NCBI GenBank assembly: GCA_900770925.1
Contig: CAAGLY010000011.1
Location: 1 to 64,000, forward strand
Length of the DNA stretch: 64,000 nt
Source: Bacilli bacterium
GTDB taxonomy: Bacteria; Bacillota_I; Bacilli_A; RFN20; CAG-288
Reading direction: 5' to 3'
Shown here: piece after piece, positions 1-9,300 of the stretch
Position numbering within the stretch: the stretch's first letter is position 1
Layout of the letters: every line of letters starts with the position of its first letter
Translations under genes and position numbers: made by a program
Notes under the pieces: model-generated
What the model saw: only the letters and a program-made list of their open reading frames with translations
What the model was told of the DNA's origin: nothing
Databases searched by the model: none

Positions 1-226
1 TAAAGCAGCTTTTTTTAGTTTCACCCTGGCTTCGCCTTGATGGCCTGGCGGTTATCAGAATAAGACCTCATATGGATGATATCCTCCATTTCCGGTCTCA
101 CCTAATATGGGAACGGAACGGAAGATTTTTCCAAAAATAAAAGATCTGAACTATAAATAAACAGGAAGGGAGCGTCTTCTCTCGAAGGCAAAGATACCCA
201 TGGAGGTCATGTACCTCCTTGAGTAG

Positions 227-562
227 CCGTTCCATTCTTATTTCGATTTACAAATCAGTAAATTATATGAAAGCTTCCGTAAGACTTTCACAGATTCCAT
301 CCAGGAAGAAACCCGGGATGAAATCATCGGTATTGAGGGCTCTCTGGTTTTCGGTGATGTTTCCTTATCCTTCACCAGGAAAGGAACTGACTTCGATGTG
401 GAAATCAAAGATATGAAGGCTGTCTACACTCATAGGTTCGGACCAGATCCAAAAGCAGAAAAGCCAACTGCAGAACAAATCAAAGAGTTCACCGAAAAAG
501 GATATCAGTTAATCCTTTCTGGTCATCACACTCCAGAAACAATCGAAGAAGCTTCGAAGTAA
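227..562 (+). pseudogene. 5'-truncated hypothetical gene
   Basis: An open frame of about 111 codons ends at TAA 560-562 and is followed at once by a terminator. It reads like real protein (acidic, ending around GYQLILSGHHTPETIEE). It has no usable start: the frame is closed upstream by TAG at 224-226, before which a short stretch in the same frame begins with ATG at 200. The first codons overlap the dispersed repeat at 235-259, so the 5' end was probably replaced by recombination there. I do not recognise the family. The sequence from 1 to 199 shows nothing I can assign. Confidence 0.5.
235..259 (+). repeat. dispersed 25-bp repeat, copy 1
   Basis: TTCTTATTT-C-GATTTACAAATCAGT is repeated with one mismatch at 2283-2307. 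Related versions (ATTCTCATTTCATTTTAC then AATTCA) lie at 15523-15546 and 52537-52560. All four sit at edges of accessory segments, next to broken genes. Confidence 0.55.
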
Positions 563-584
563 ATATATTCTTTTTAAATATTAG

Positions 585-617
585 AGGCAGTTATAGGGGA
601 ACTATAACTGCCTTTTC
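585..617 (+). terminator. rho-independent terminator
   Basis: An 11-bp perfect stem (AGGCAGTTATA 585-595 with TATAACTGCCT 603-613) and a 7-nt loop are followed by a short T run. It closes the gene fragment that ends at 562. Confidence 0.8.
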
Positions 618-730
618 AATTACCATAGATCATCATTTTTCATAGAAAATGCCTGTTTTTTCAAAAGAATCGATGGTTTCCTAATAAATTTATGTCTTCT
701 TCAATACTTGCTCCGCAGAAACTAATCCAA

Positions 731-880
731 TTTTTGGTGCAGAATAATACGATTTTTTGCCTGTTTTGGTGCATGGATACATAAAAATAGGTTGGTTTCT
801 GGTGCAGAATACTGGATATATAGCTTGGTTTTTGGTGTGGATGTCTATTCAACTCACATGATTTTTGGTGTAGAATAAAG
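731..880 (+). repeat. 33-bp periodic repeat array upstream of ATPase gene
   Basis: The core TTTTGGTGYaGAAT occurs five times, with TGGTGY at 735, 767, 800, 833 and 866, giving spacings of 32, 33, 33 and 33 bp. The sequence between cores is not conserved. The last copy ends about 24 bp before the start of the DUF4143 ATPase, where an operator would be expected. Spacing of three helical turns suggests cooperative binding on one DNA face (inference). A degenerate version of the left end lies just beyond the gene at 2331-2390. Confidence 0.75.
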
Positions 881-894
881 GCAGGTAATATAAG

Positions 895-2247
895 ATGGGC
901 GAATATTTAAAAAGAAAAATCGACAAAACGCTGGATGAATGGCTGCAAAACAGACATCATTCTCCTGCCTTGGTCTATGGCATCAGACAGTGTGGAAAAT
1001 CTAGAAGTATCCTGGAATTTGCAAAAAGCCACTTTCAAAACGTCAATTTAATCAATTTTTGGAAAACACCAGACATCAAGCATGTATTTGATGACTCGCT
1101 AGAAGTTGATGACATCATTCGAAAGCTTTCTTTCAGGAATACAGATTTCAAATTCACACCCGGCAAGTCCATCCTAATTTTAGATGAAATACAGGACTGT
1201 CCTCGTGCAAGACTAGCGCTTAAGAGCTTTAAAGAAGACAACAGATTTGAGGTTATCGCAAGTGGTTCCTATATCGGCCTTAATATAGTACAAAGCGGAG
1301 ATGGAGCTCCTAGGCCGAATGGCTCCGAAGATATTTTTTGTAGGAAAACACTTGATTTCGAGGAATTTCTTTGGGCTGCTGGTTTTTCTGAAGAACAGGT
1401 TGAAATCCTGCTTGGGTATTTTCACAAGAAAGAAAAGATTCCAGATATCATCCATGCAAAGCTAAAATCATTGTATAAAGAATACAGGTGCGTCGGAGGC
1501 TATCCCGAAGCAGTCAAACAGTATTTTGATTCCAATGATTTTTCTCTAGCATGGAACAAAAACAAAAGTCTGCTTTTCGATATGAAAGGCGATCCTGTAA
1601 AAAGAAAGGATAGCCAAGGAAAATCAATCTATTCCGCTACAGAAATCTCAAGAATCCAGAAAGCCTTCGACCTTGTTCTCTCTTCTGCGTTTTCTGAGAA
1701 AAGTAATTTTATCGCTTCAAAAATTGCTGGCAATGGATACCAGAGACAAGATGCCATTGATTATCTTCTCAACGCAGGTGTTATTTTCAAAGCTAACAAC
1801 GTAGAGAACCCATCGATTCCTCTTGTTATAAAAAAAATACAATCGCAATTTCGCCTATATTATTCCGATATTGGGATGATGACGACTTTATGTGGGCTCG
1901 ATACCATCCGTGCTCTGAGGCAAGACAAACTCGGAAGGAACAAAGGCCCTCTGTTTGAAGCGGCTGTTGCAGACTCGCTTTATAAAGCTGATATTCCCAT
2001 TTACTATTTTGCCAAGAGCAGCGGATTAGAAGTAGACTTTGTGATTTCCTACCAAGGCTATTCAACCCTGATTGAAGTCAAAGCAAAAAGCGGAACTACA
2101 AGATCAAGCAAAACAATAAGGTCTCATCCAGAGCACTATGGAGAAACAAAGCTGATTAAATTCGGCGACTATAACATTGGTTGTGAGAATAATATGTTAA
2201 CCCTTCCTTACTATCTTGCTTTTGCGTTAGGAAAAGAGGAAATTTAA
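895..2247 (+). CDS. AAA_14 / DUF4143 ATPase with C-terminal nuclease-like domain
   Basis: A 450-residue P-loop ATPase. Walker A is GIRQCGKS (29-36) and Walker B ILILDEIQD (93-101), followed by a sensor-like VIASGS segment. A middle region is likely winged-helix. The C-terminal DUF4143 part has the pattern EVDF then IEVKAKSG, matching the D-Xn-E-x-K core of the PD-(D/E)XK fold. Families of this kind are common in accessory DNA and their role is not settled; defence, mobile-element or regulatory roles have all been considered. The gene stands alone between a 33-bp repeat array upstream and a degenerate copy downstream. ATG 895 is preceded by only a weak AGG. Confidence 0.85.
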   Translation: MGEYLKRKIDKTLDEWLQNRHHSPALVYGIRQCGKSRSILEFAKSHFQNVNLINFWKTPDIKHVFDDSLEVDDIIRKLSFRNTDFKFTPGKSILILDEIQDCPRARLALKSFKEDNRFEVIASGSYIGLNIVQSGDGAPRPNGSEDIFCRKTLDFEEFLWAAGFSEEQVEILLGYFHKKEKIPDIIHAKLKSLYKEYRCVGGYPEAVKQYFDSNDFSLAWNKNKSLLFDMKGDPVKRKDSQGKSIYSATEISRIQKAFDLVLSSAFSEKSNFIASKIAGNGYQRQDAIDYLLNAGVIFKANNVENPSIPLVIKKIQSQFRLYYSDIGMMTTLCGLDTIRALRQDKLGRNKGPLFEAAVADSLYKADIPIYYFAKSSGLEVDFVISYQGYSTLIEVKAKSGTTRSSKTIRSHPEHYGETKLIKFGDYNIGCENNMLTLPYYLAFALGKEEI

Positions 2248-2282
2248 TCAAATTGATGGTGTTTTTCGGATACCCCTCACGT

Positions 2283-2307
2283 TTCTTATTTTGATTTACA
2301 AATCAGT
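2283..2307 (+). repeat. dispersed 25-bp repeat, copy 2
   Basis: It matches 235-259 at 24 of 25 positions in the same orientation. The two copies bracket the ATPase cassette, so recombination between them could gain or lose it. Confidence 0.55.
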
Positions 2308-2330
2308 GTTTTTTAAATATTTGTTTATTA

Positions 2331-2390
2331 GAAACTAACTCATTTTTGGTGTGGAGTAGCACGAATATCGCTTGATTTCTGGCGCTGTTT
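2331..2390 (+). repeat. downstream degenerate copy of the 33-bp array
   Basis: GAAACTAA, a TTTTTGGTG core at 2343-2351 and a second core TGGCGC at 2380, exactly 33 bp later, align with 718-775 upstream of the ATPase gene. The ATPase gene is therefore flanked by imperfect direct repeats of its own upstream region. Confidence 0.6.
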
Positions 2391-2512
2391 TCAATAAGTC
2401 TGTAGATTATGTATATTCTTTTATATTCTTGATTTTGGTAATAGATAAATCACATTATTAGAAATTCTTTGCCCTTTGCTATATACTAAAAGAAAAGGAG
2501 GAAAGAATAACA

Positions 2513-3454
2513 ATGGTCAATATCAAGAAAGCAGTCATCATCGGATGTGGATTCGTTGGAAGTTCCATCGCTTTTGCACTTAGGCAGAAGGGACAGTTCA
2601 ATGAACTGGTTCTCATCGATGCCAACAAAGCCAAAGCAGAAGGAGAAGCAAGGGATCTCGCACATGGTCTTCCCTATGCCTATTCTAGGAACATCTATGC
2701 TGGAAATTACGAAGATACTAAGGATGCCAGTGTCATCATCATCACCGCTGGTGCAAGTCAGAAACCAGGAGAAACCCGTTTAGATTTGATTCATAAGAAT
2801 GCCGGAATCAGGAAATCCATCATTACAGAATTAAAAAGAGTCCAAGTCGAAGGTATTCTGCTGATTGTCGCTAATCCTGTAGATGTCTTGACTCATATTG
2901 CATACAAGGAGAGTGGACTTCCTTCCAACCGTGTCTTCGGCAGTGGAACGGTCCTTGATACTGCCCGATTGAAATACCTTTTATCCAAACGATTGTCGGT
3001 CGATACCAAGAACGTCCATGCCGTTATCATCGGAGAACATGGTGACAGCGAGACTCCCATCTGGAGCGGAGCCAATATCAGTGGAATTCCGCTCAATGAT
3101 TTCTGTGCCAGGAGAGGATACACCGACCATGATGCCGGAAGGAAACAGATTCAGGATGATGTCGTGAATTCGGCCTATAAGATCATTGAGAAAAAAGGTG
3201 CAACCTATTATGGAATCGCACTCTCTGTCTCTCATATTGTCTCCTGCATTGTCAATGACACTCATACTAGGCTTCCAGTTTCCGTGGAATTAAATGGAAC
3301 CTATGGATTGTCGAATCTAGCTTTATCGATTCCTTCCTTAGTCGGACGAAGCGGAGTCGAGAAAGTCCTTGAGCTTCCTCTTACCAACAAAGAGAAAGAA
3401 AGACTTGAAAAGTCGGCTGCTGCCTTAAAAGAAGTCATCGCAAAAGCAAGGTAG
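2513..3454 (+). CDS. ldh: L-lactate dehydrogenase
   Basis: A 313-residue NAD-dependent enzyme reducing pyruvate to L-lactate in the cytoplasm, regenerating NAD during fermentation. The N-terminal Rossmann motif is GCGFVGSS (12-19). The active-site loop has GASQKPGETR, with Gln at the substrate-specificity position as in LDH and unlike malate dehydrogenase, which has Arg. The catalytic histidine is in IGEHGDSE. Length is normal. A good site (GGAGG at 2497-2501, ATG 2513) sets the start, TATACT at 2482-2487 is a plausible -10, and a strong terminator follows. It is single-cistron and the only central-metabolism gene here. Confidence 0.95.
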   Translation: MVNIKKAVIIGCGFVGSSIAFALRQKGQFNELVLIDANKAKAEGEARDLAHGLPYAYSRNIYAGNYEDTKDASVIIITAGASQKPGETRLDLIHKNAGIRKSIITELKRVQVEGILLIVANPVDVLTHIAYKESGLPSNRVFGSGTVLDTARLKYLLSKRLSVDTKNVHAVIIGEHGDSETPIWSGANISGIPLNDFCARRGYTDHDAGRKQIQDDVVNSAYKIIEKKGATYYGIALSVSHIVSCIVNDTHTRLPVSVELNGTYGLSNLALSIPSLVGRSGVEKVLELPLTNKEKERLEKSAAALKEVIAKAR

Positions 3455-3460
3455 TAAAGT

Positions 3461-3499
3461 GAAAAGGTGTGCATGCTCCTCCATGCACACCTTTTCAGT
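3461..3499 (+). terminator. strong terminator after ldh
   Basis: A perfect 15-bp stem (3461-3475 with 3482-3496) around a 6-nt loop, ending in a T run. The symmetric A/T flanks would let it work on both strands. Confidence 0.9.
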
Positions 3500-3704
3500 T
3501 TCTGAATAGAAAAAAATTATTTTCTATTCGCTCGTATGCTTATCAGAAGTCTTTGGAGATGTACAAGCAGAAGAGTGCTCCCAGTTAACCTCGCAGAAAC
3601 AGTTTTTCTGAAAAGAAAAGTCGTCTGTTTCATTGAAATGTGCCTTGAGTTAACACATATCATTAATTAGGAATAACACTTTATTTGACTTTATTCCAGG
3701 AAAG

Positions 3705-3766
3705 TTGCTCCACCACGGATCAAAATATTGCTCTACGATAGAGCAGAATTTTGCTCAATCACAGAG
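3705..3766. repeat. orphan 23-bp periodic repeat array
   Basis: TTGCTC occurs at 3705, 3728 and 3751, exactly 23 bp apart. The last two copies pair with GAGCAG in a small inverted repeat, GCTC-n7-GAGC. The period equals that upstream of two DUF4143 genes in this window (52.3 and 54.05 kb), but no gene adjoins it. It may be the remains of a lost cassette. Confidence 0.6.
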
Positions 3767-3983
3767 CAGTTTTCTGTAGACTCATACATTGGAGCATTAA
3801 TAAAAAAGTATTTTTTATTAGTCGCTTTCATTGTTGTTTCTCTTTCGGCATTTTCCAAGTCAGATTCTTAAAGAACACTTCATCATAAATCTGCATGTTA
3901 TTGATCAAAAAAGTGCCTTTCGAAGCTTATTCTTGGTTATTTTTCCTCTTTTTTCAACTCAAATGGAAGTCCATGGCATACAT

Positions 3984-4070
3984 TGGTGTCATTTAGTGTA
4001 GATCTCCTGAGATTATTCGTGTAGTTTGGTGTGTTTTGAAACCGAGTTTTTACACTAAACTACACGAATA
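3984..4070. repeat. orphan operator-like array with 33-bp spacing and inverted arms
   Basis: GTGTCATTTAGTGT (3986-3999) is followed 33 bp later by a TGGTGT core at 4027 within the arm ATTCGTGTAGTTTGGTG (4015-4031). The inverted arm is CACTAAACTACACGAAT (4053-4069). Geometry and sequence match the site upstream of the ATPase fragment at 15 kb, with a 55-bp arm-to-arm span in both, but here no ATPase gene follows. Confidence 0.65.
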
Positions 4071-4199
4071 GATCTTATCACTCACTAATTATCTCTATCA
4101 AAGCATGTCAAAACAAAATCCATCGAGTAATCAGTCAAACGTATTCGAATATTTATCTAGAACCTCTTTAATCAGACTATTATGCAAATATACATAGTT

Positions 4200-4514
4200 T
4201 TATGAAGCCGTTCCATGCACATTTATAGGTCCTGTTCGATTCATAAAAGCATCTAACAAAAGCTTATTATTTGAATCTTTATCAGTCGTAAAATTGATCT
4301 TCTTTGTTTCATTCTTTCCTATAGTAATATGATATCCTCCAGGAATATCAATAGTACATCCCGGATTTCCAAGGGAACATATTTGTATGGTAAGTATATC
4401 CGTGGATTCAATCCAATCTGTCTTTGTTTCTTCTTTTTCCGGTTTCAGGTCACTTCTCTTATCCTTCTCTTTATTATTAAGAACACCGGCTTGTCAAACA
4501 CTGAGAACTAACAT
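4200..4514 (-). pseudogene. interrupted small hypothetical gene
   Basis: On the minus strand a protein-like frame begins at ATG 4514, meets an in-frame TGA after six codons (4494-4496), then runs on for about 97 codons to TAA at 4200-4202. The later part is Lys/Glu-rich and then has a compact segment (CSLGNPGCTIDIPGGYHITI). No other start is available after the TGA. I do not recognise it. It lies in an otherwise gene-free stretch of 3.5-4.6 kb; apart from this frame and the repeat arrays I see nothing there. Confidence 0.4.
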
Positions 4515-4648
4515 AGGTTTCTATTATTTTCCCTTATTCAAAAGCTTCTTCTATGCAAAAGCAAGAATACCGAGTTCATCTTAACCGGTTCCTTGTTGGG
4601 ATAATCAGTGGCTTTTTCAATGCATCAAAACCAGTCTAGAAAAAGGAA

Positions 4649-4918
4649 CTATAAGCCTGGATTATCTTTCAGGATTTCCATCATGACTTTCTTGGCATCA
4701 TCTGCTTCTGCATGTTTCATTTTATAGTAATATCCTTCACACTGTTGAGTCTCATAGCCATCGACTGTGCAAGAGCATGTCCAAAGCTGTCTGTTATCAT
4801 CATCGTAGATTTGATCCACTGTTTTATAAACAGGTTCATCGATGATTCCTTTTGTATATAGCTTATTCAATGCACCCTTTGGGTTTTCAAAGTCCTCTTC
4901 AGTAATAATAAAAACCGT
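4649..4918 (-). pseudogene. double-stranded RNA-binding domain, separated from RNase III part by one stop codon
   Basis: Ninety codons continue the exact frame of the upstream RNase III-like gene past its TAA (4919-4921). The segment begins with acidic residues, then NPKGALNKLYTKG and VDGYETQQCEGYYYKMK, the order of a dsRBD (NPKgaLqe..., GxGxSKKxAeq). It has no start codon or ribosome site of its own before TTG at 4870, inside the domain. It is therefore either the natural C-terminus of the RNase III gene, cut off by a nonsense mutation, or is made by stop-codon readthrough. Confidence 0.65.
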
Positions 4919-5593
4919 TTAAGCTTTACCTTCTAATGCTTCTTTATCTAGAAAGTGTTCAATATCAAGAAATCCACCTATAACCTTATCGATTCTTTCA
5001 TAGTCCATAGTCCTCAAATCAGGGAGTCTGTTTTGATTAGACTGTGTAGAAGAATGGCAAAGCAAAGTAATCGGGAACGTAAAATTTGGCCAAGAAGAAT
5101 TTAAGTTTGGTTTGTCATGAATGCCATAAGAACTATCAATCGCGAAAGCACCAGCCAAGGCCTCCCTCAGTTCACCTAGAACATTAGTGCTATCTTTTTC
5201 CGCATTTGCTGATCCCTTGCCAGTACGAATAAAATTTTCTAAATGATATGAGGAAGCAATCCGTGCTAGATTTTCTCGGCAGACAAGCTTTGATTTTGTA
5301 TCTGTATATTCCTTTTTATGAAATCTTGAAACTAGCCAAGGCATTTCTTTGCCTTCAAAAGAAAAGCGATTCATAAGTTTTCTAGTAACGTACCATTCAA
5401 TAACTCTATCACCATAGAAGGCTAGAACACCATTATCCAAGCCATCACGATGTTCATTAACATAGCTGTTTGTAGTCAATGCCTGAAGGATAAGATAAGG
5501 ATTATGAATGTCCTCCCATCTCGAAGAATATCCTAGTATTTTCGCAACATCAAAAACGTCAGACTTCTCTTGATTTGTCAAAGTATAGACCAT
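4919..5593 (-). CDS. divergent RNase III-like protein (catalytic part)
   Basis: A 224-residue protein. The segment NGVLAFYGDRVIEWYV aligns with the RNase III signature NERLEFLGDAVLE, but Gly and Ala replace the two glutamates, as in Mini-III-like variants; the Asp of GD is kept. LREALAGAFAID matches the second helix (D/ExxEAxxGAxxxD). A family member cleaves structured double-stranded RNA; activity here is uncertain. ATG 5593 is preferred because GGAGG lies eight bases upstream. The frame stops at TAA 4919, directly followed in frame by a dsRBD, so the natural enzyme probably extends to 4649. It is divergent from the HEPN-like gene at 5790. Confidence 0.65.
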   Translation of the reverse strand: MVYTLTNQEKSDVFDVAKILGYSSRWEDIHNPYLILQALTTNSYVNEHRDGLDNGVLAFYGDRVIEWYVTRKLMNRFSFEGKEMPWLVSRFHKKEYTDTKSKLVCRENLARIASSYHLENFIRTGKGSANAEKDSTNVLGELREALAGAFAIDSSYGIHDKPNLNSSWPNFTFPITLLCHSSTQSNQNRLPDLRTMDYERIDKVIGGFLDIEHFLDKEALEGKA

Positions 5594-5789
5594 AAAAAGG
5601 TTCCTCCATTTAAATTTTAATTTACAATTTAGGAAAACAAATTCTTGCATTCCTTTCTCATTATCTATTAGGCATTGTTGCATTCTTGGTGAATCATTTT
5701 ACAGGTTTCCATTACTATGATAGTATAATTCCGCCTACTTATCAGCGGCGAGGATTATCTCTCACTGCAGAAAGGAATTATTTGAACCC

Positions 5790-6287
5790 ATGATAGAAAA
5801 ACTAATCGAAGAAATCCGTTTCAGTCGCAGAAACAGGCAAACATTATCTGCATTAATCTGTGCTTTAACTCTCCCCGATATCTGCGGACAAGTCGAGTAT
5901 CCAAATGAAAAGCCAGGTGCAAGATATAAAAAATGGTATGCGAAATATGTTGGGCAATATGAACACCCATCTATCCATGATAACAAAGATGATAATATAC
6001 CTTACGCAAATGCGAATCTTATTTATGACCTCCGATGCCATTTAGTACATCAAGGAGAAGCGGATATCGACAAACAGAAGCGAGGTTTAACGGTCTTTAG
6101 AATTATAAATGACCCTAATTTTCCTAAAAGCACTGCTTTCAGAACTGATTCGGGAAAAACAGGACTAGAAATCAATGTATACGATTTTGTAGAGACTTTG
6201 TGCCTCGTAGCTGAAGGTTTCTATAAAGATAACAAAGACAAATTCGACGAGGAAACTGAACAGAAGGATTTCATTTTAGAGTTCTAG
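5790..6287 (+). CDS. HEPN-like hypothetical protein
   Basis: A 165-residue soluble, mostly helical protein. The segment LRCHLVHQGE (R82, H87) fits the R-x4-H motif of HEPN ribonucleases and helical partner proteins. The rest is unrecognised, so family placement is tentative. AAAGGA precedes ATG 5790, and TAGTATAAT near 5720 may be the -10. It stands back to back with the RNase III-like gene, which raises the idea of an RNA-targeting pair, but only proximity supports that. Confidence 0.5.
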   Translation: MIEKLIEEIRFSRRNRQTLSALICALTLPDICGQVEYPNEKPGARYKKWYAKYVGQYEHPSIHDNKDDNIPYANANLIYDLRCHLVHQGEADIDKQKRGLTVFRIINDPNFPKSTAFRTDSGKTGLEINVYDFVETLCLVAEGFYKDNKDKFDEETEQKDFILEF

Positions 6288-6373
6288 AGCGTTATATCAC
6301 ATTCCTATAAGCCAGTCTGTGATTAAAATCATATTTAGGATTAATACAAGATAGTTTCCATTTATTGAATTAT

Positions 6374-9300
6374 TTACTTTACAAACTTAGCATACCGGTT
6401 AATCAAATATTGGATTCTTTCTTTATCGATCAAGCCTTTTCCAATAGCAATTTTCCTATAAGCAGCACCAAAAGCATCATAAGCTTCTTTCGAAATCATG
6501 CCGTTGTATTCCTCATAGGATACAAGACCATACTTATCAATATCCGCTTCCATCTTATCTTCATCATACTTTAGATGATCATCTAATTCGAAGATATTGA
6601 ACAAGCCTTCGATACCACCGGCAATAGATAAGATATCTTCCGTAACAATATTGAAGTGCCTTGCTGTTCCAGGACTGCAGACACCGACATGCTCTACTCT
6701 TTCAAATCCATCAAGAAGGGTAACAACATTTATGCCTGACTTAGAAACAGACAAGAACTTATGTCCGATATAATTCTGATAATTGTTCTCGGTAATATAG
6801 ATATACTTGTTAAGTTCGACATCAAAGAAACCATGCTCGGTTGCAATCTTGATTTCTTTTCCGTTACTAAACACCAGATGGATAATCTTATAATCACCAA
6901 CCTTATCTTTATCATTGAAGGCAATAATACCGCTAGATACTTTTCCTTCATAATGGTCGAACACTAATACCTCATCACCGAAGGTGAGTTCTCCTGCCTG
7001 CTTATATGAGCCATCTGCCCTTGCAACAAGAATATCATTAGTGACACAATAGGTATCACCTTTTGCGGTAAAGGTAACCGACAAGTCAAGCAGTTTATTT
7101 GAATTTATATTAATCGAACATGATATTAGATTGCCTGAAACATCACAATCATGTGTTCCTTTTTTTGAAGTGTTTTTCCATACACATTGACCTTTAACAT
7201 TGTCATTTTTTGACCTGTTTACTTCAATTGAATTTCCTTTCCTCTCCTCTTTTCCGCTTGTAAAAGTCCAACTAAAATTCAATGGTATTCCATAGATTTG
7301 GTTATAAGCATCATATAGTTCATTATTAAACTTGATTACTATGGTCTTCGAAGTATCTCTTTCCAATACATGATCTCCAAACGGATTACTCCTTGTGACA
7401 TTAATCGTTACATCATTAGTCTGATCATAAACAGGGTAGATCTTGATTACATCATTTTCCTTAACACCTAAAGAAGAGAGGTCAATGTCCTTGCTAGTCT
7501 GATTTTCAGATAGGACAGTAGAATTATTCCTAACTTTATATCTGTTCTGGAAAAGATAGTCTTTAAGGGTGATTGTCTTCTTAGAAGAATCAGAGCCTTG
7601 GAAAGAATAGTAGTGATTGGCATCGGTTCCGGAAATCAGATAGTCTTTGTTGGTGTCATCCAGAACAAAAGTCTTGCTGCTAAGCGTTTCATCCAAATAA
7701 CCTGTACCATCCGGATTTGTAGAATAGGAATGTCTTTCGACGGTTATCAGAGGATTAAGTTCCCTGTCTCTCCACTTAGCATAAAGCTTCACATGGTTTA
7801 GGCTTCCTAAATATCCCCTGGCTTCCGAGACATCAAAAACGCAGTTGCCATTATCGTTCTTTTTCAGCGGTTTAGTAAATTCCGGATCATAATAGAAGCC
7901 TTCAAAGCTATCCTTAGAATCCTTTGAAGTCAGTGGCCTAAGCTCCTTACTTGAATCATCGGAATAGAAGCTAGTCGGGTTAGAAGAAGGGTTTACAAAA
8001 TCAGTAACGTTTTTCGAAACATATCGGATCCCATATTGAATATGATTGGAGGAATGATACCATCCCCGTTCAGAATTTGGCAGGGCAACATTGGTATAGG
8101 TCTTGTTCTTTTGTAATGTAGTAACCTTAGTATCCTTTTTATAAACAAATGCCGTGTCGCTATTCGAATCAAAGGATTTTAGCGCCCTAGTAACCGAGCA
8201 TGGTTCGTTATGAGCATCCCATAAAACGCTTCCTGTAGCACTTCCTTCTTTTACCTCACGACTACTATTAACATTACTCGCAAAAGAATTCTCCGTTGAA
8301 ATCTTTGAAGTCGGCACTTTCGTGACAATAGGTCCACCGAAATCACTATTGATTTTTAAAGTACCATTCCTCTCAAAATAAGAATTGGGTTCTTTAGACG
8401 GATACACATGTATACCCGGTTTATCATCCTGAGGGCAATAGTTCTGATAGAAGACACAAGGGGCATTGATAATCCTGACTGCTCCGGAATCAACAGTCCT
8501 TCTTGAGCCAATAAGAAACTTTATCTTCTCGGCAACAGTCCTCTCGCTTCCAGTTAAAGAATGAATATCGAATTTGTAGCTTATCGGAAGGAAATACTTG
8601 CTCGTATCAACACTGACAATGCTACCAATACTCCTGGAAAGACTGGCTAGTTCTAGTTTGCTTCTAATGTTGATTTTTGTTCGATTGCCTCTCGTCTGAG
8701 ATAAATCGGTATCAGAAGAATCGTTTGTCGTATACCGGCAATCCCTCGGTGTGTATTTGAAGGATATTTCTCCGTTATCTTCTTCCCCATTATCTGTTTT
8801 GTTCCCTGTTGGATGCATCTTAAACAGACACGTTTCTGTTTCCGGACCCACAATATAAGCCGATGCTCCGCTCCACATCTCTCCAATCTTTGTGCCAATG
8901 ATTGGGACTGTAAAGCCTCCTGTATAAAGAGCTGTATACCCCTTTAATCTAGACCCATATTCAAAAATATCTGATGTCTGAATATTAGGGAAATCAAAGA
9001 CATTGAAGGGCATGACATTAACATCCTTATTAACACATGCGGATGAATAGCCTCCGCCCTTGTAATCATAGATGACAAGAGGCCTATGGACATAAGAGCC
9101 AGAATAATTAGTCAGAGAAGATCCGTTATCGACAAAGCTATAGTTATAAGAGCCATTTGCCCTTTGCACTTCTTTTTCTTTGATATATCCCCAGCAATAA
9201 ATACTTCCATAATTTTCAATGGCTGTTTTTGAATCAAGAACAAGTTCACAGTAGTTACCAAGTGTATTTCCAGAAGGCCGCTGATTGTTCTTATAAGTAC

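Noticed and set aside
731..880. The 33-bp repeat array looked like a short CRISPR.
   Set aside because: The conserved core is only about 14 bp, not palindromic, and no cas gene is present. Its place directly before a start codon fits an operator.
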